NCBI GenBank assembly: GCA_035691305.1
Contig: DASSJF010000041.1
Location: forward strand, 62,001-126,000
Direction of reading: 5' to 3'
DNA from: a bacterium
GTDB taxonomy: Bacteria; Sysuimicrobiota; Sysuimicrobiia; Sysuimicrobiales; Segetimicrobiaceae
Length of the DNA: 64,000 bases
Part shown: one piece after another, positions 53,548 to 62,330 of the stretch
Numbering within the stretch: the stretch's first letter is position 1
How the letters are laid out: the number at the start of each line of letters is the position of its first letter
Program-made: the position numbers and the translations under genes
Notes under the pieces: model-generated
What the model was told of the DNA's origin: nothing
The model's database searches: none
The model's input: only the letters and a program-made list of their open reading frames with translations

Positions 53548-54600
53548 CTATTCGAACAGCCGCGGCACCTCGCGGACGAACGCGGTCACGAGCCGCACGG
53601 TCGCATCGAAGTCGCTGAGCCGCAGCAGACTCAGCGGCGAGTGGATGTATCGGCAGGGGACGGAAACCGCGCCGGCAAGCACGCCCGCGCCGACCAGGTG
53701 AATCGCGCCGGCATCTGTGCCCCCGTACGCCGGCCGTTTGTGCTGGTACGGAATGTCGTTGGCCTCGGCGACCTGCTCCAGTGCGTGCACCATCTGCGGC
53801 CGTACGATCATCGAGCGGTCGGCGATCGTGATCGCCGTGCCGCCTCCGAGGCGCGTCACCTGCTTCGGCGCCGGCACGCCCGGCAGGTCCGAGGCGACGG
53901 TGCCTTCGATCGCCAGCGCGACGTCCGGCGTGATCTGATAGGTGGCGGTGCGCGCGCCGCGGAGGCCGGTCTCTTCGCCCACCGTGAAGGCGCAGACGAG
54001 GGTCCCCTCAAGCGGCGCGCCCGCCAGGGCTTCGAGCGTCTTGATCAACACCGCGCATCCGGCGCGGTCGTCGAGGGCCTTCCCCATGATCAGGCCGTCG
54101 GGCAGGTGCTCGCACGGATACGCGATGACGGCGGGATCGCCGATGCGGACGCCCCGCTGCGCCACCTCGTCCGCGGAAGTCGCGCCGATGTCGAGATACA
54201 GGGCGTCGAGCGGCACCGGCCGCTCGCGCTCGTCGCCGCTCAGAATGTGCGGCGGCAGCGTGCCGACGACGCCGCGCACGAGCGCGCCGTCCCGCGTCCG
54301 GATCGTCACGGCGTGCGCCAGCAGGAGCCGCGCGTCCCATCCGCCGATCGTCGTGAAGCGGAGAAAGCCCTCGCGCTCGACGTGCGTGATCATGAACCCG
54401 ATCTCGTCCATGTGCGCGTCCAGCATGACCGTCCGGCCGGGGCCGCCGCGCCGGGTCACCAGCAGGTTGCCGAGCACGTCGGTGCGGACGTCGTCCGCCC
54501 ACGGGGCGACGAGCGCCTCGATCACCCGGCGTACGTCGTCTTCAAACCCCGACACGCCGAAGGCGTTCGACAGCGAGCCGATCAGGCTGTGCGTTTCCAT
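53548..54600 (-). CDS. M42 family aminopeptidase (FrvX/glutamyl aminopeptidase type)
   Basis: A 350-residue di-zinc peptidase. Ligands are in MLDAHMDEIGFM (His, Asp), KALDDRAGC (Asp), VGEETGLRGA (catalytic Glu and ligand Glu), AIEGTVASDLPG and the C-terminal RYIHSP (His). M42 enzymes form tetrahedral complexes that trim peptides in the cytoplasm. The gene is divergent from an M20 peptidase gene. Confidence 0.93.
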   Translation of the reverse strand: METHSLIGSLSNAFGVSGFEDDVRRVIEALVAPWADDVRTDVLGNLLVTRRGGPGRTVMLDAHMDEIGFMITHVEREGFLRFTTIGGWDARLLLAHAVTIRTRDGALVRGVVGTLPPHILSGDERERPVPLDALYLDIGATSADEVAQRGVRIGDPAVIAYPCEHLPDGLIMGKALDDRAGCAVLIKTLEALAGAPLEGTLVCAFTVGEETGLRGARTATYQITPDVALAIEGTVASDLPGVPAPKQVTRLGGGTAITIADRSMIVRPQMVHALEQVAEANDIPYQHKRPAYGGTDAGAIHLVGAGVLAGAVSVPCRYIHSPLSLLRLSDFDATVRLVTAFVREVPRLFE

Positions 54601-54715
54601 GAACTCGAATTTCCGGCCGCGCGGGGCCGCCTCCTGCGGTCGCGCGCGGCCAGGGAACGGGGCCTCGCGCGCGAATAAGAATAGTCTCCCCCATCAGCGT
54701 AGGAAGGAGCCTGCC

Positions 54716-56071
54716 GTGGACGCGATGACCGCGCACGTCGCTCGGGTGTTCCCTCAGGCGATCGAAGACCTGGGCCGGCTTGTGCGGATTCCCTCGGTCG
54801 CGGCGCAGCGGCGAGGGATCCCGGAGGCGGCGCAGGCCGTGCGGGCGCTGTTCGAGGCCGAAGGCGGGCGCGCGACGCTCCTCGAGGACGGCGGCGCCAA
54901 CCCGGTCGTCGCGGCCGAGTTCGAAGGGCGGTCGCCACGGACGCTGCTCTTCTACAACCACTACGACGTGCAGCCCGCGGAGCCGCTGGACGAGTGGACG
55001 GTGCCCCCGTTCGACGTGACCCGCCGGGACGGCCTGATCTACGGCCGCGGCGTCTCGGACAACAAGGGCGACCTGATGACGCGCATCGCGGCGCTGCGGC
55101 TTCTCAAGACGGCGAACGGCGGCCTGCCGTGCCGCGTGAAGTTCGTCGTCGAAGGCGAAGAGGAAGTCTCGAGCGTGCACTTCGGCGCGGTCACGCGCGC
55201 GCACACGGATCTGCTCGCCGCGGACGCGTGTATCTGGGAGTACGGCGAGCGGGACACGCAGGAGCGGATGCACATCGTCTGCGGCATGAAGGGCATCTGC
55301 TACCTGCAACTGGAAGCGCGGACGGCCGCGGTGGACCTGCACTCGTCGTACGGCGCCGTCATCGAGGGCGCCGCGACCCGGCTCGCGTGGGCGCTGGCCA
55401 CCTTCAAGGACCCGAGCGGCCGGATCCTGATCCCGGGCCACTATGATCGCGTGCGGCGGCCGACCCCGGACGAGGAGACCGCGGCCGCGGAGATTCCACC
55501 GGACACCGTCGAGGGGGTCCGTGAGCGCGTCGAGGTCCCGGGGTTCATCGGCGGCGTGCGAGGCGCCGGCGCGGTCCGGCAGCTGCTCTTCACGCCGACC
55601 TGCACGGTCTGCGGTATTTGGGGCGGCTACACGCTCGAGGGCTCCAAGACGGTACTGCCCGCCGCCGCGCACGCGAAGGTCGACTTCCGGCTGGTGCCGG
55701 ACCAGGATCCGCACGAGGTCGCGCGCAACGTGCGGCGGCATCTCGACGCCCGCGGCTTCCGCGACATCGAGATGGTCGTGCTCGGCGGCGAGTATCCGTG
55801 GCGCACGGACCTGCGCGATCCGTTCGTGGGGCTCGTGCGCGCCGTGGTGACGGAGGCGACCGGCCGCGCCACGCTCGTCTACCCGACGTCGGCCGGGACG
55901 GGGCCGATGCACGATGTCGGCCCGGTGCTCCGCATTCCCCTCGTCAGCACGGGCGGCGGATACTGGGGCGGTCGGGCGCACGCGCCGGACGAGAACGTCC
56001 GGGAGAGCGACTTTCGCGAGACGATCGGGCTGATGGCCCGCCTGCTGGAGCGGTTCGCGGCCGCCGGGTGA
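54716..56071 (+). CDS. M20 family metallopeptidase (dipeptidase/ArgE-DapE type)
   Basis: A 451-residue zinc hydrolase. Zinc and catalytic residues are seen in YNHYDVQPAEP (His, Asp), GVSDNKGDLM (bridging Asp), EGEEEVSS (catalytic Glu) and AGTGPMHDVG (His). A dimerisation domain lies at about 190-320. The GTG at 54716 has AAGGAG 7 bases upstream and is preferred to ATG 54725. The family covers carnosinase-like dipeptidases and deacylases. Confidence 0.92.
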   Translation: MDAMTAHVARVFPQAIEDLGRLVRIPSVAAQRRGIPEAAQAVRALFEAEGGRATLLEDGGANPVVAAEFEGRSPRTLLFYNHYDVQPAEPLDEWTVPPFDVTRRDGLIYGRGVSDNKGDLMTRIAALRLLKTANGGLPCRVKFVVEGEEEVSSVHFGAVTRAHTDLLAADACIWEYGERDTQERMHIVCGMKGICYLQLEARTAAVDLHSSYGAVIEGAATRLAWALATFKDPSGRILIPGHYDRVRRPTPDEETAAAEIPPDTVEGVRERVEVPGFIGGVRGAGAVRQLLFTPTCTVCGIWGGYTLEGSKTVLPAAAHAKVDFRLVPDQDPHEVARNVRRHLDARGFRDIEMVVLGGEYPWRTDLRDPFVGLVRAVVTEATGRATLVYPTSAGTGPMHDVGPVLRIPLVSTGGGYWGGRAHAPDENVRESDFRETIGLMARLLERFAAAG

Positions 56072-56171
56072 CCGGCGCGGGCGGGGACGTATCGGGGAAT
56101 CGCGACGCGGCCCTCCGCGTTGAGGGCCAAGTGGCGGCTTGGAACGGAGACGCTGCACACGGGAGGCGGGC

Positions 56172-56642
56172 ATGGCGGTCGAAGTTGGACAGCAGGCACC
56201 GGAGGCGGTGCTCGTAAACGGCGAGCGCAAGGCGGTCAAGGTCAGCGAACTGCACGGCAGGACCACGGTTTTCGCGTTCTTCCCCGCCGCGTTCACCGGC
56301 ACGTGCACGAAGGAGATGTGCCGGTTCCGCGACGATCTAGGCCGGTTCAACTCGTTGAACGCGCAAGTCTACGGGATCAGCGCGGACACGCCGTTCGTCC
56401 TGAACGAATTCGCGAAGGCAAACAGCCTGACGTTTCCGCTGTTGAGCGACTTCAACCACCAGGCGATGAGGGCGTTTGGGGTGTACGAGCCGGCGTTTAT
56501 CGGTCTCCTCGACGGCATCGCGAAGCGCTCGGTCTTCGTGATAGACAAGAACGGTAAGGTCGTCTACACGTGGTTGAGCGATAAGGCCGGCCAGGAGCCG
56601 CCGTACGAGGATCTTGAGGCCGCGGTGAAAAAGGCCGGCTAG
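56172..56642 (+). CDS. AhpE-type peroxiredoxin
   Basis: A 156-residue one-domain peroxiredoxin with the peroxidatic Cys in FAFFPAAFTGTCTKEMCRF and ISADTPF after it. FSTGTC here is a normal Cys codon. The nearby second Cys (CTKEMC) resembles AhpE/BCP forms that can make an intramolecular disulfide. It reduces hydroperoxides in the cytoplasm. GGGAGG lies just before the ATG. Confidence 0.93.
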   Translation: MAVEVGQQAPEAVLVNGERKAVKVSELHGRTTVFAFFPAAFTGTCTKEMCRFRDDLGRFNSLNAQVYGISADTPFVLNEFAKANSLTFPLLSDFNHQAMRAFGVYEPAFIGLLDGIAKRSVFVIDKNGKVVYTWLSDKAGQEPPYEDLEAAVKKAG

Positions 56643-56678
56643 CGCGGCCGGACGGGCCGAACCGAGCGAGGGAAGAAT

Positions 56679-58031
56679 GTGAGCATGACGCCGACGGTAC
56701 GAACAACGCTGTCGAACGGCCTGACGGTTCTGCTGCGAGAGGTGCACACCGCGCCGGTCGCGACGTTTTGGGCATGGTACCGCGTCGGCAGCCGAAACGA
56801 GGTGCTCGGCATCACCGGCATCTCCCACTGGGTCGAGCACATGCTGTTCAAGGGCACGCCGACCCTCGGCAAGGGCGAGCTGTCGCGCCTGGTCAACCGG
56901 CACGGCGGCACTTGGAACGGCTTTACCTGGAAAGACTTTACGGCATACTTCGAGACTCTCCCGGCCGAACACGTCGGTCTCGGGATTCGCATCGAGTCGG
57001 ACCGGATGGTCAACACGCTCTTCGACCCGGACGAGGTGGAGAGCGAGCGCACGGTCATCATCTCGGAGCGCGAAGGCGCGGAAAACAGCCCCGACTTTGC
57101 GCTCTACGAGGAAGTGGAAGGCGCGGCGTACCGCGTCCATCCGTACCGTCATGCGGTGATCGGCTACAAGAGCGACCTGCGCGCGATCACGCGCGACGAC
57201 CTCGTTCGCCACTACCGCACGTACTACACGCCGCGCAACGCGATCGTCGTCGCGGTGGGCGCGTTCGATTCCGGGGTGCTGCTCGAGCAGATCCGCGCGG
57301 CGTTCGAGCCGATTTCGTCCGGCCCGCCGGCGCCGCCCATCCGCGGCGTCGAGCCGCCGCAGGAAGGCGAGCGGCGCGTGACGCTCGAGCGTCCGGGGGG
57401 CGCGGTGCCCGTCTGCCAGATGGGCTTCCACGCGCCGGCGGCGTCGGATCCCGACTTCTTTCCGCTGCTGATCGCCGATGGGGTCCTGTCGGGGTTCAAG
57501 GGGCCGGGGGTCTTCGGCGGCAACGGCCTCGGTGCGCGGAGCAGCCGGATCTACCGCGCGCTGGTCGAGACTCAGCTGGCGGTCGAGGCCGGCAGCTCCT
57601 TCCGGCCGTCGCTCGACCCGGCGCTCTTCGAAATCGGGCTCACCCTGCGCCCCGACGTGCGGCCGGAACGCGCGGAGGCGGCGGTGCTCGCCGAGCTCGC
57701 CCGGATCGCCGGCGAACCGATTGACGCGGCGGAACTCGAGAAGGTCCGCAAGCAGGCCCGCGCGCAGTGGGTGTACGCCGCCGACGGCGTGAGCCAGCAG
57801 GCCGTGCTGCTCGGCAGTAGCGAGGTGGTGGCGGGCGGCCGGTTCCTTGAGGAATTCGAGGCGCGCCTCGCGGCGGTGACGCCGCGCTCGGTGCAGGACG
57901 CCGCGGCGAGGGTCTTCGACGAGCGCAACCGGACGATCGGCTGGTACCTGCCGGTGGACGCCCCGGCGCGGGCCGGCTCGCCGCATGCCGCCGGCGCGGC
58001 CGCGCCGGCGCCGGCGGCAGGTGACGGCTGA
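56679..58031 (+). CDS. M16 family peptidase, catalytic subunit
   Basis: A 450-residue M16B zinc protease. The inverted zinc motif HxxEH is intact (SHWVEHMLFKGT), with the further Glu in ESERTVIISEREGAEN. It ends in a Pro/Ala-rich tail. GAGGG is 6 bases before the GTG start. The following gene encodes the partner without HxxEH; the stop and start overlap (TGATG), consistent with a heterodimer. Confidence 0.93.
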   Translation: MSMTPTVRTTLSNGLTVLLREVHTAPVATFWAWYRVGSRNEVLGITGISHWVEHMLFKGTPTLGKGELSRLVNRHGGTWNGFTWKDFTAYFETLPAEHVGLGIRIESDRMVNTLFDPDEVESERTVIISEREGAENSPDFALYEEVEGAAYRVHPYRHAVIGYKSDLRAITRDDLVRHYRTYYTPRNAIVVAVGAFDSGVLLEQIRAAFEPISSGPPAPPIRGVEPPQEGERRVTLERPGGAVPVCQMGFHAPAASDPDFFPLLIADGVLSGFKGPGVFGGNGLGARSSRIYRALVETQLAVEAGSSFRPSLDPALFEIGLTLRPDVRPERAEAAVLAELARIAGEPIDAAELEKVRKQARAQWVYAADGVSQQAVLLGSSEVVAGGRFLEEFEARLAAVTPRSVQDAAARVFDERNRTIGWYLPVDAPARAGSPHAAGAAAPAPAAGDG

Positions 58032-59314
58032 TGCCCGAGGCCGGGATCCGCGCCGTTCCTATCACGCCGGAAACGGTGACGCGGCGGCAGCTTCCGAACG
58101 GCGCCGTCGTGCTGGTGCGGGAGAGCCACGCGCATCCGGCGCTGACGGTGCGCGGCTACCTCCCGGCCGGTGTGCGCGCGGATCCGCCGGGGCGGGACGG
58201 GCTGGCGGTCTTCGCCGCGTCGATGCTGACGCGCGGCACGATTCAGCACACCTCCCAGGAATTCGCGCTCGAGCTCGATTCCCTCGGTGCCAGCGCCGGC
58301 GCGTCCGCCGACATCGAGGGGGCGGGGTTCTCGGCCCGCTGCCTGGCGGAGGACGCGGGGCGCGTTCTCGACCTCCTCGCGGAAGTGCTCCTGCGTCCGA
58401 CCTTCCCGGCCGATGAGACGGAGAAGCAGCGGACCAAGATCATCACCGCCATTCGCGAGGCGCGCCTCGACACGCGGGCGGCGGCGGATCGGGCCTTTCG
58501 GGCGGCCGCGTTCCCGGCCGGCCATCCTCACCACCGTCCCGCGGAGGGTGAAGAAGAGACGGTCGCCGCCGCGACGCGCGACGACTTGGCGGCGTTCCAC
58601 CGGCGGCGCTACCGTCCGGACGGTCTCGTCGTGACGGTCGTGGGCGACGTGCGGACCGAATGGGTCATCGACCGCCTCGCGCGCGCTTTCGAAGGATGGA
58701 CGCCCGACGTCGCGCCGGCGCTGCCGCCCGTTCCGCCGGCCCGTCCCGCCGCGTCGATTCAGCGGGCCCAGGTCGCCATTCCGGGCAAGACCCAGGCGGA
58801 CATCGTCCTCGGCGGGCCCGGCTTCGCGCGGACGAGTCCAGACTACTACGCCGGCATGATGGCGGATCTGATCCTGGGCCGCCTCGGGCTGATGGGCCGG
58901 CTCGGCGCCCGTGTGCGCGACGAGGAAGGCCTCGCCTATTACGTCTACAGCCAGGCCCAGGCCGGTTTCTACGGCGGTCCGTGGGCGGTCCGCGCCGGCG
59001 TGAATCCTGCCAACGTGGCGCGGGCCACCGACGGCGTGTTGCGCGAGATCGAAGGCTTCCACCGCGAACCGGCGCGCGGCGACGAGCTGCGCGACGCGCG
59101 CGACTACGTGACCGGCTCGATGGCGCTCCGCCTGGAGACCGACGGCGGCATCGCGCAGGCCCTGCTGGAGTTGGAGCTGTTCGGTCTCGGACTCGACTAC
59201 CTGCAGCGCTTCGCGGCGCTCATCAACGCCGTCACGCCCGAGCAGATGGGGGACGTGGCGCGCCGGTATCTTCGGCTCGACGGCTACACCGTCGCGACGG
59301 CCGTCCCGGCGTAG
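58031..59314 (+). CDS. M16 family protein, non-catalytic partner
   Basis: A 427-residue M16-fold protein that lacks HxxEH: the corresponding place reads LAVFAASMLTRGT. It keeps the Arg-Tyr-type segment (DEEGLAYYVYSQAQAG) that completes the partner's active site in M16B heterodimers. Pairing with the catalytic subunit just before it is standard in the family. Confidence 0.92.
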   Translation: MPEAGIRAVPITPETVTRRQLPNGAVVLVRESHAHPALTVRGYLPAGVRADPPGRDGLAVFAASMLTRGTIQHTSQEFALELDSLGASAGASADIEGAGFSARCLAEDAGRVLDLLAEVLLRPTFPADETEKQRTKIITAIREARLDTRAAADRAFRAAAFPAGHPHHRPAEGEEETVAAATRDDLAAFHRRRYRPDGLVVTVVGDVRTEWVIDRLARAFEGWTPDVAPALPPVPPARPAASIQRAQVAIPGKTQADIVLGGPGFARTSPDYYAGMMADLILGRLGLMGRLGARVRDEEGLAYYVYSQAQAGFYGGPWAVRAGVNPANVARATDGVLREIEGFHREPARGDELRDARDYVTGSMALRLETDGGIAQALLELELFGLGLDYLQRFAALINAVTPEQMGDVARRYLRLDGYTVATAVPA

Positions 59315-59337
59315 CCGAAGGCCGGAAGGGGGACGCG

Positions 59338-60330
59338 ATGCCCGAGTTCGCCTATTTCTGCGGCACCGAACAGTTCCAGCCGGAGACGCTCCTCGATCAC
59401 GCGGCGGAGGCGGAGCGCGCCGGGTTCGACGCGATCGCGGTGTCGGACCACTTCCATCCCTGGGTCGACGACGCGTCGGCCGCGGCGTTCGTGTGGGGAT
59501 GGCTCGGCGCGGCCGCGGCCCGGACGACGCGCGTGCGCCTCTCCACCCAGGTGACGTGCCCGCTCTTCCGCTACCATCCGGCGCTCGTCGCGCAGGCCGC
59601 CGCGACGACGGATCGGCTGTCCGGCGGCCGCTTCGCGCTCGGGGTCGGCAGCGGCGAGGGCATCAACGAGCGACCGCTCGGCTGGGAGTTTCCCGGGCCG
59701 AAGGAGCGCCGAGGCCGCATGGCCGAGGCGGTCGCGATCATGCGCCGCCTCATGGACGGTGAGAAGCTGGATTTCGCCGGCGAGTTCTACCAGACGCGCA
59801 AGGCGAAGCTCTACAGCCCGCCGGTCCACCGCGTGCCGATCTGGATGTCGGCCGGCGCACCGCTCGCCGCGAAGCTGGCGGGACGCGCCGCCGACGGCGT
59901 CATCGTCAGTGTGAAGGTGCCCGCGGAGGCGCGGGAGCAGGTCATCGATCCGTGCTTCGACGCGGCGCGGGAGGCGGGCCGGCCCAAGCCGGCGCTCGTC
60001 GCGCAACGGTGGTCGATCCTGGCCCGCGACGAGGACGAGGCGTGGCAGGCGTTGCGGGCGTGGCGCGGCCTTCGGGTCGAGGGCCGGCTCGAAGAGCTGG
60101 ATCCGGCGGTCCTGCGCGAGCGCGCCGACGGAATGGACCGGCGTGAAATCATCGGCAAGTACGCGTGGGCGCGCACCACCGAAGAACTGGTCGAGGTCTA
60201 CCGCCCGCTCGTCGAAACCGGCGCCGACGTCGTCACGATCCAGGTGACGTCCGTGGACCAGCGCGCGACAATCGCCCGCGTCGGCGCGGAAGTGCTGCCG
60301 GCGCTGCGGCGCCTCGCCTCTCGGGCGTGA
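59338..60330 (+). CDS. F420-dependent luciferase-fold (LLM class) oxidoreductase
   Basis: A 330-residue TIM-barrel protein similar to the F420-dependent glucose-6-phosphate dehydrogenase group (AVSDHFHPWVDD, STQVTCPLFRYHPALVAQAAAT, LGVGSGEGINERPLG, IWMSAGAPLAAKLAGRAADG). F420 use is supported by the CofE gene that follows it by one base. The oxidised substrate is unknown. Confidence 0.9.
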   Translation: MPEFAYFCGTEQFQPETLLDHAAEAERAGFDAIAVSDHFHPWVDDASAAAFVWGWLGAAAARTTRVRLSTQVTCPLFRYHPALVAQAAATTDRLSGGRFALGVGSGEGINERPLGWEFPGPKERRGRMAEAVAIMRRLMDGEKLDFAGEFYQTRKAKLYSPPVHRVPIWMSAGAPLAAKLAGRAADGVIVSVKVPAEAREQVIDPCFDAAREAGRPKPALVAQRWSILARDEDEAWQALRAWRGLRVEGRLEELDPAVLRERADGMDRREIIGKYAWARTTEELVEVYRPLVETGADVVTIQVTSVDQRATIARVGAEVLPALRRLASRA

Positions 60331-60331
60331 G

Positions 60332-61093
60332 GTGACTCAGGTCGCGCTCCTTGCCGTGCCGGGTTTCCCGGAGATCGGGCCGGGGACCGATCTTCCGGCG
60401 CTGATCGCCCGGACGCTGCGCGCCGCCGACCTCGCGCCCGCCGTCGGGGACGCGCTCGTCATCGCCCAAAAAGTCGTCAGCAAGGCCGAGGGCAGCGTCG
60501 TGGACCTGACCGCGGTGCGGCCGGGACCGGAGGCCCTGCGCCTCGCGGAGGCGATCGGGAAGGATCCGCGCCTGGTCGAAGTCGTGCTGCGCGAGTCCAC
60601 GCGCGTCGTGCGCGCCCAAAACGGCGTGCTCATCACCGAGCACCGCCTCGGCTTCATCTCGGCGAACGCCGGCGTCGACCACAGCAACGTCGGACTCGGG
60701 CCCGACGTGGTGAGCCTGCTGCCGCGCGACCCGGACGCCTCCGCCCGCGCGATTCGCGACGCGCTGCGCGCCGCCTTCGGAGTTTCGGTCGCGGTCGTGA
60801 TCAACGACAGCCACGGCCGCCCGCACCGCGAAGGCGCGGTCGGCGTGTGCATCGGCGCGGCGGGCTTCGAACCCGTCGTGAGCCTCGTCGGCCGTCCGGA
60901 CCTGTACGGCTACACGATGCGCACCTCGAGCGAGGCGATCGCCGACGAACTCGCCGGCGCGGCCACGCTCGTGCAGGGCCAGTGCGCCGAGGCGACGCCG
61001 GTCGTGCTGATCCGCGGCCTCGCGCTGCCCGAGAGCTCGAACGCGGCGGCCGTGCGCCTCCTCCGCGATCCCGCGCGAGATCTATTTCGATAA
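60332..61093 (+). CDS. cofE: Coenzyme F420-0:L-glutamate ligase (CofE-like)
   Basis: A 253-residue protein with CofE/FbiB N-terminal-domain motifs: VIAQKVVSKAEG, GFISANAGVDHSNVG and VVINDSHGRPHREGAVGVCIG, binding GTP and two metals. It adds gamma-linked glutamates to F420-0. It lacks the C-terminal nitroreductase-like domain found in actinobacterial FbiB. GTG start one base after the LLM gene. Confidence 0.93.
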   Translation: MTQVALLAVPGFPEIGPGTDLPALIARTLRAADLAPAVGDALVIAQKVVSKAEGSVVDLTAVRPGPEALRLAEAIGKDPRLVEVVLRESTRVVRAQNGVLITEHRLGFISANAGVDHSNVGLGPDVVSLLPRDPDASARAIRDALRAAFGVSVAVVINDSHGRPHREGAVGVCIGAAGFEPVVSLVGRPDLYGYTMRTSSEAIADELAGAATLVQGQCAEATPVVLIRGLALPESSNAAAVRLLRDPARDLFR

Positions 61094-61191
61094 ACCGGCG
61101 AACCAGCCGCAACAAACCCCGACCCCAGTCGCTTAGGAAATTCGCTGCGCCGCGGCAGGAGTGTCCCCCGAGTCGACGAATTACATGCGAT

Positions 61192-61215
61192 CGCGGCCGG
61201 CGTTTGTCGGCCGCG
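61192..61215 (+). other. Hairpin in the gap before the cupredoxin gene
   Basis: CGCGGCCG (61192-61199) and CGGCCGCG (61208-61215) flank the loop GCGTTTGT in the 169-base gap after cofE. No T run follows, so it may end the cofE transcript weakly or be part of the cupredoxin leader. Nothing else is evident in the gap. Confidence 0.4.
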
Positions 61216-61262
61216 CGACGTTGTCTTGCGGCCGGAGACCGGCCGGGACCAGGGGGGACGAG

Positions 61263-62279
61263 ATGTCGCGAGTGATTCACCGTTTCGGGATTGGCGTTCT
61301 GATTTGCGCCCTCGCCGTCGGCGCGCTGTCGCTGCCCGGCCGCGCACAACCGGCCGGGACGGCGTGGAAGGTGCGGGTCGGTGCCGACACGCCCGACCAC
61401 GCGCTACAGGGCCAGGATTTCTATCCCCGCTCGATTACGATCAACGCGGGCGATTCGATCACGTGGACGAAGAACGTTGTGATCGAGCATACCGTGACGT
61501 TCCTGTCGGGCGCGACGCCGCCCCCGCCGTTTTTGCCGCAGCCCGACCACCGTGTGCTCGTCAACCCGCTCGTCGCGTTCCCGCAGGGAGGGGCATCCTA
61601 CGACGGGACCGGCATGGCCAGCTCCGGCACCATCGAGGCGGCGGGCAAGTCCTACACGCTGACGTTTACGAAGCCGGGCCGCTACAACTATCTGTGCCTT
61701 TTGCACCCCGGCATGCAGGGAACGGTCCTGGTGCAGGCGGTCGGGAAGGCGCCGATGACGCAGGCGCAGGTCGACAAGGCCGGCTCGGACCAGTGGGCCG
61801 CGTCGCTGGCCGCCGGCAGAAAGGTCGTGGCCGGCTGGAAGGTCTCCCAGGCGCGGTCCTCCTCGGGTACTGTCTACACAGCGCCGATCGTCGGCAGCGC
61901 GCCGGCACACATATCGGTGTTGCGGTTCACGCCGGCACCGCTTCGCGTGAAGGCCGGGTCAACGGTCACGTGGACGATGACGGATCCATTCGAAATCCAC
62001 ACCGTCACATTCCAGGGACCCGGCGTGGTCCCCCAGTTCCTACTGCTGGAGCAGGCGGCGCAGGGCCCGCCGAAGATCTGGGTCAACCCCAAGATCCTCG
62101 CCCCCGCCGGCGGGCCGGCGCACACCGGCAACGCCTACTACAATTCCGGCATTATACTCCCGGTAAATCCGCCGGGCCCGACGTCGTACACCCTGAAGTT
62201 CACGAAGCCGGGTACGTATACGTACTGGTGCGTCGTCCACGTCCCGGAGGGCATGCGCGGCTCGATCATCGTGCAGTAG
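61263..62279 (+). CDS. Secreted protein with two cupredoxin (plastocyanin-like) domains
   Basis: A 338-residue exported protein (signal peptide about 1-29) made of two type 1 copper domains in tandem. Domain 1 (about 35-160) has H76, C145, H148 and M151; domain 2 (about 212-338) has H246, C323, H326 and M331. Both copper sites are complete. No oxidase or nitrite reductase trinuclear-centre ligands are visible, so it is an electron carrier or copper-binding protein. A G-rich ribosome-binding stretch precedes the ATG. Confidence 0.92.
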   Translation: MSRVIHRFGIGVLICALAVGALSLPGRAQPAGTAWKVRVGADTPDHALQGQDFYPRSITINAGDSITWTKNVVIEHTVTFLSGATPPPPFLPQPDHRVLVNPLVAFPQGGASYDGTGMASSGTIEAAGKSYTLTFTKPGRYNYLCLLHPGMQGTVLVQAVGKAPMTQAQVDKAGSDQWAASLAAGRKVVAGWKVSQARSSSGTVYTAPIVGSAPAHISVLRFTPAPLRVKAGSTVTWTMTDPFEIHTVTFQGPGVVPQFLLLEQAAQGPPKIWVNPKILAPAGGPAHTGNAYYNSGIILPVNPPGPTSYTLKFTKPGTYTYWCVVHVPEGMRGSIIVQ

Positions 62280-62303
62280 CCCCGCGCACCGCCGCGATCG
62301 TCG

Positions 62304-62330
62304 AAGGGGAGCGGCGCCGCCGCTCCCCTT
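62304..62330. terminator. Bidirectional hairpin terminator
   Basis: AAGGGGAGCGGC (62304-62315) and GCCGCTCCCCTT (62319-62330) form a perfect 12-pair stem with a three-base loop, between the convergent cupredoxin and DppC genes. It touches the DppC stop codon. Confidence 0.75.
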
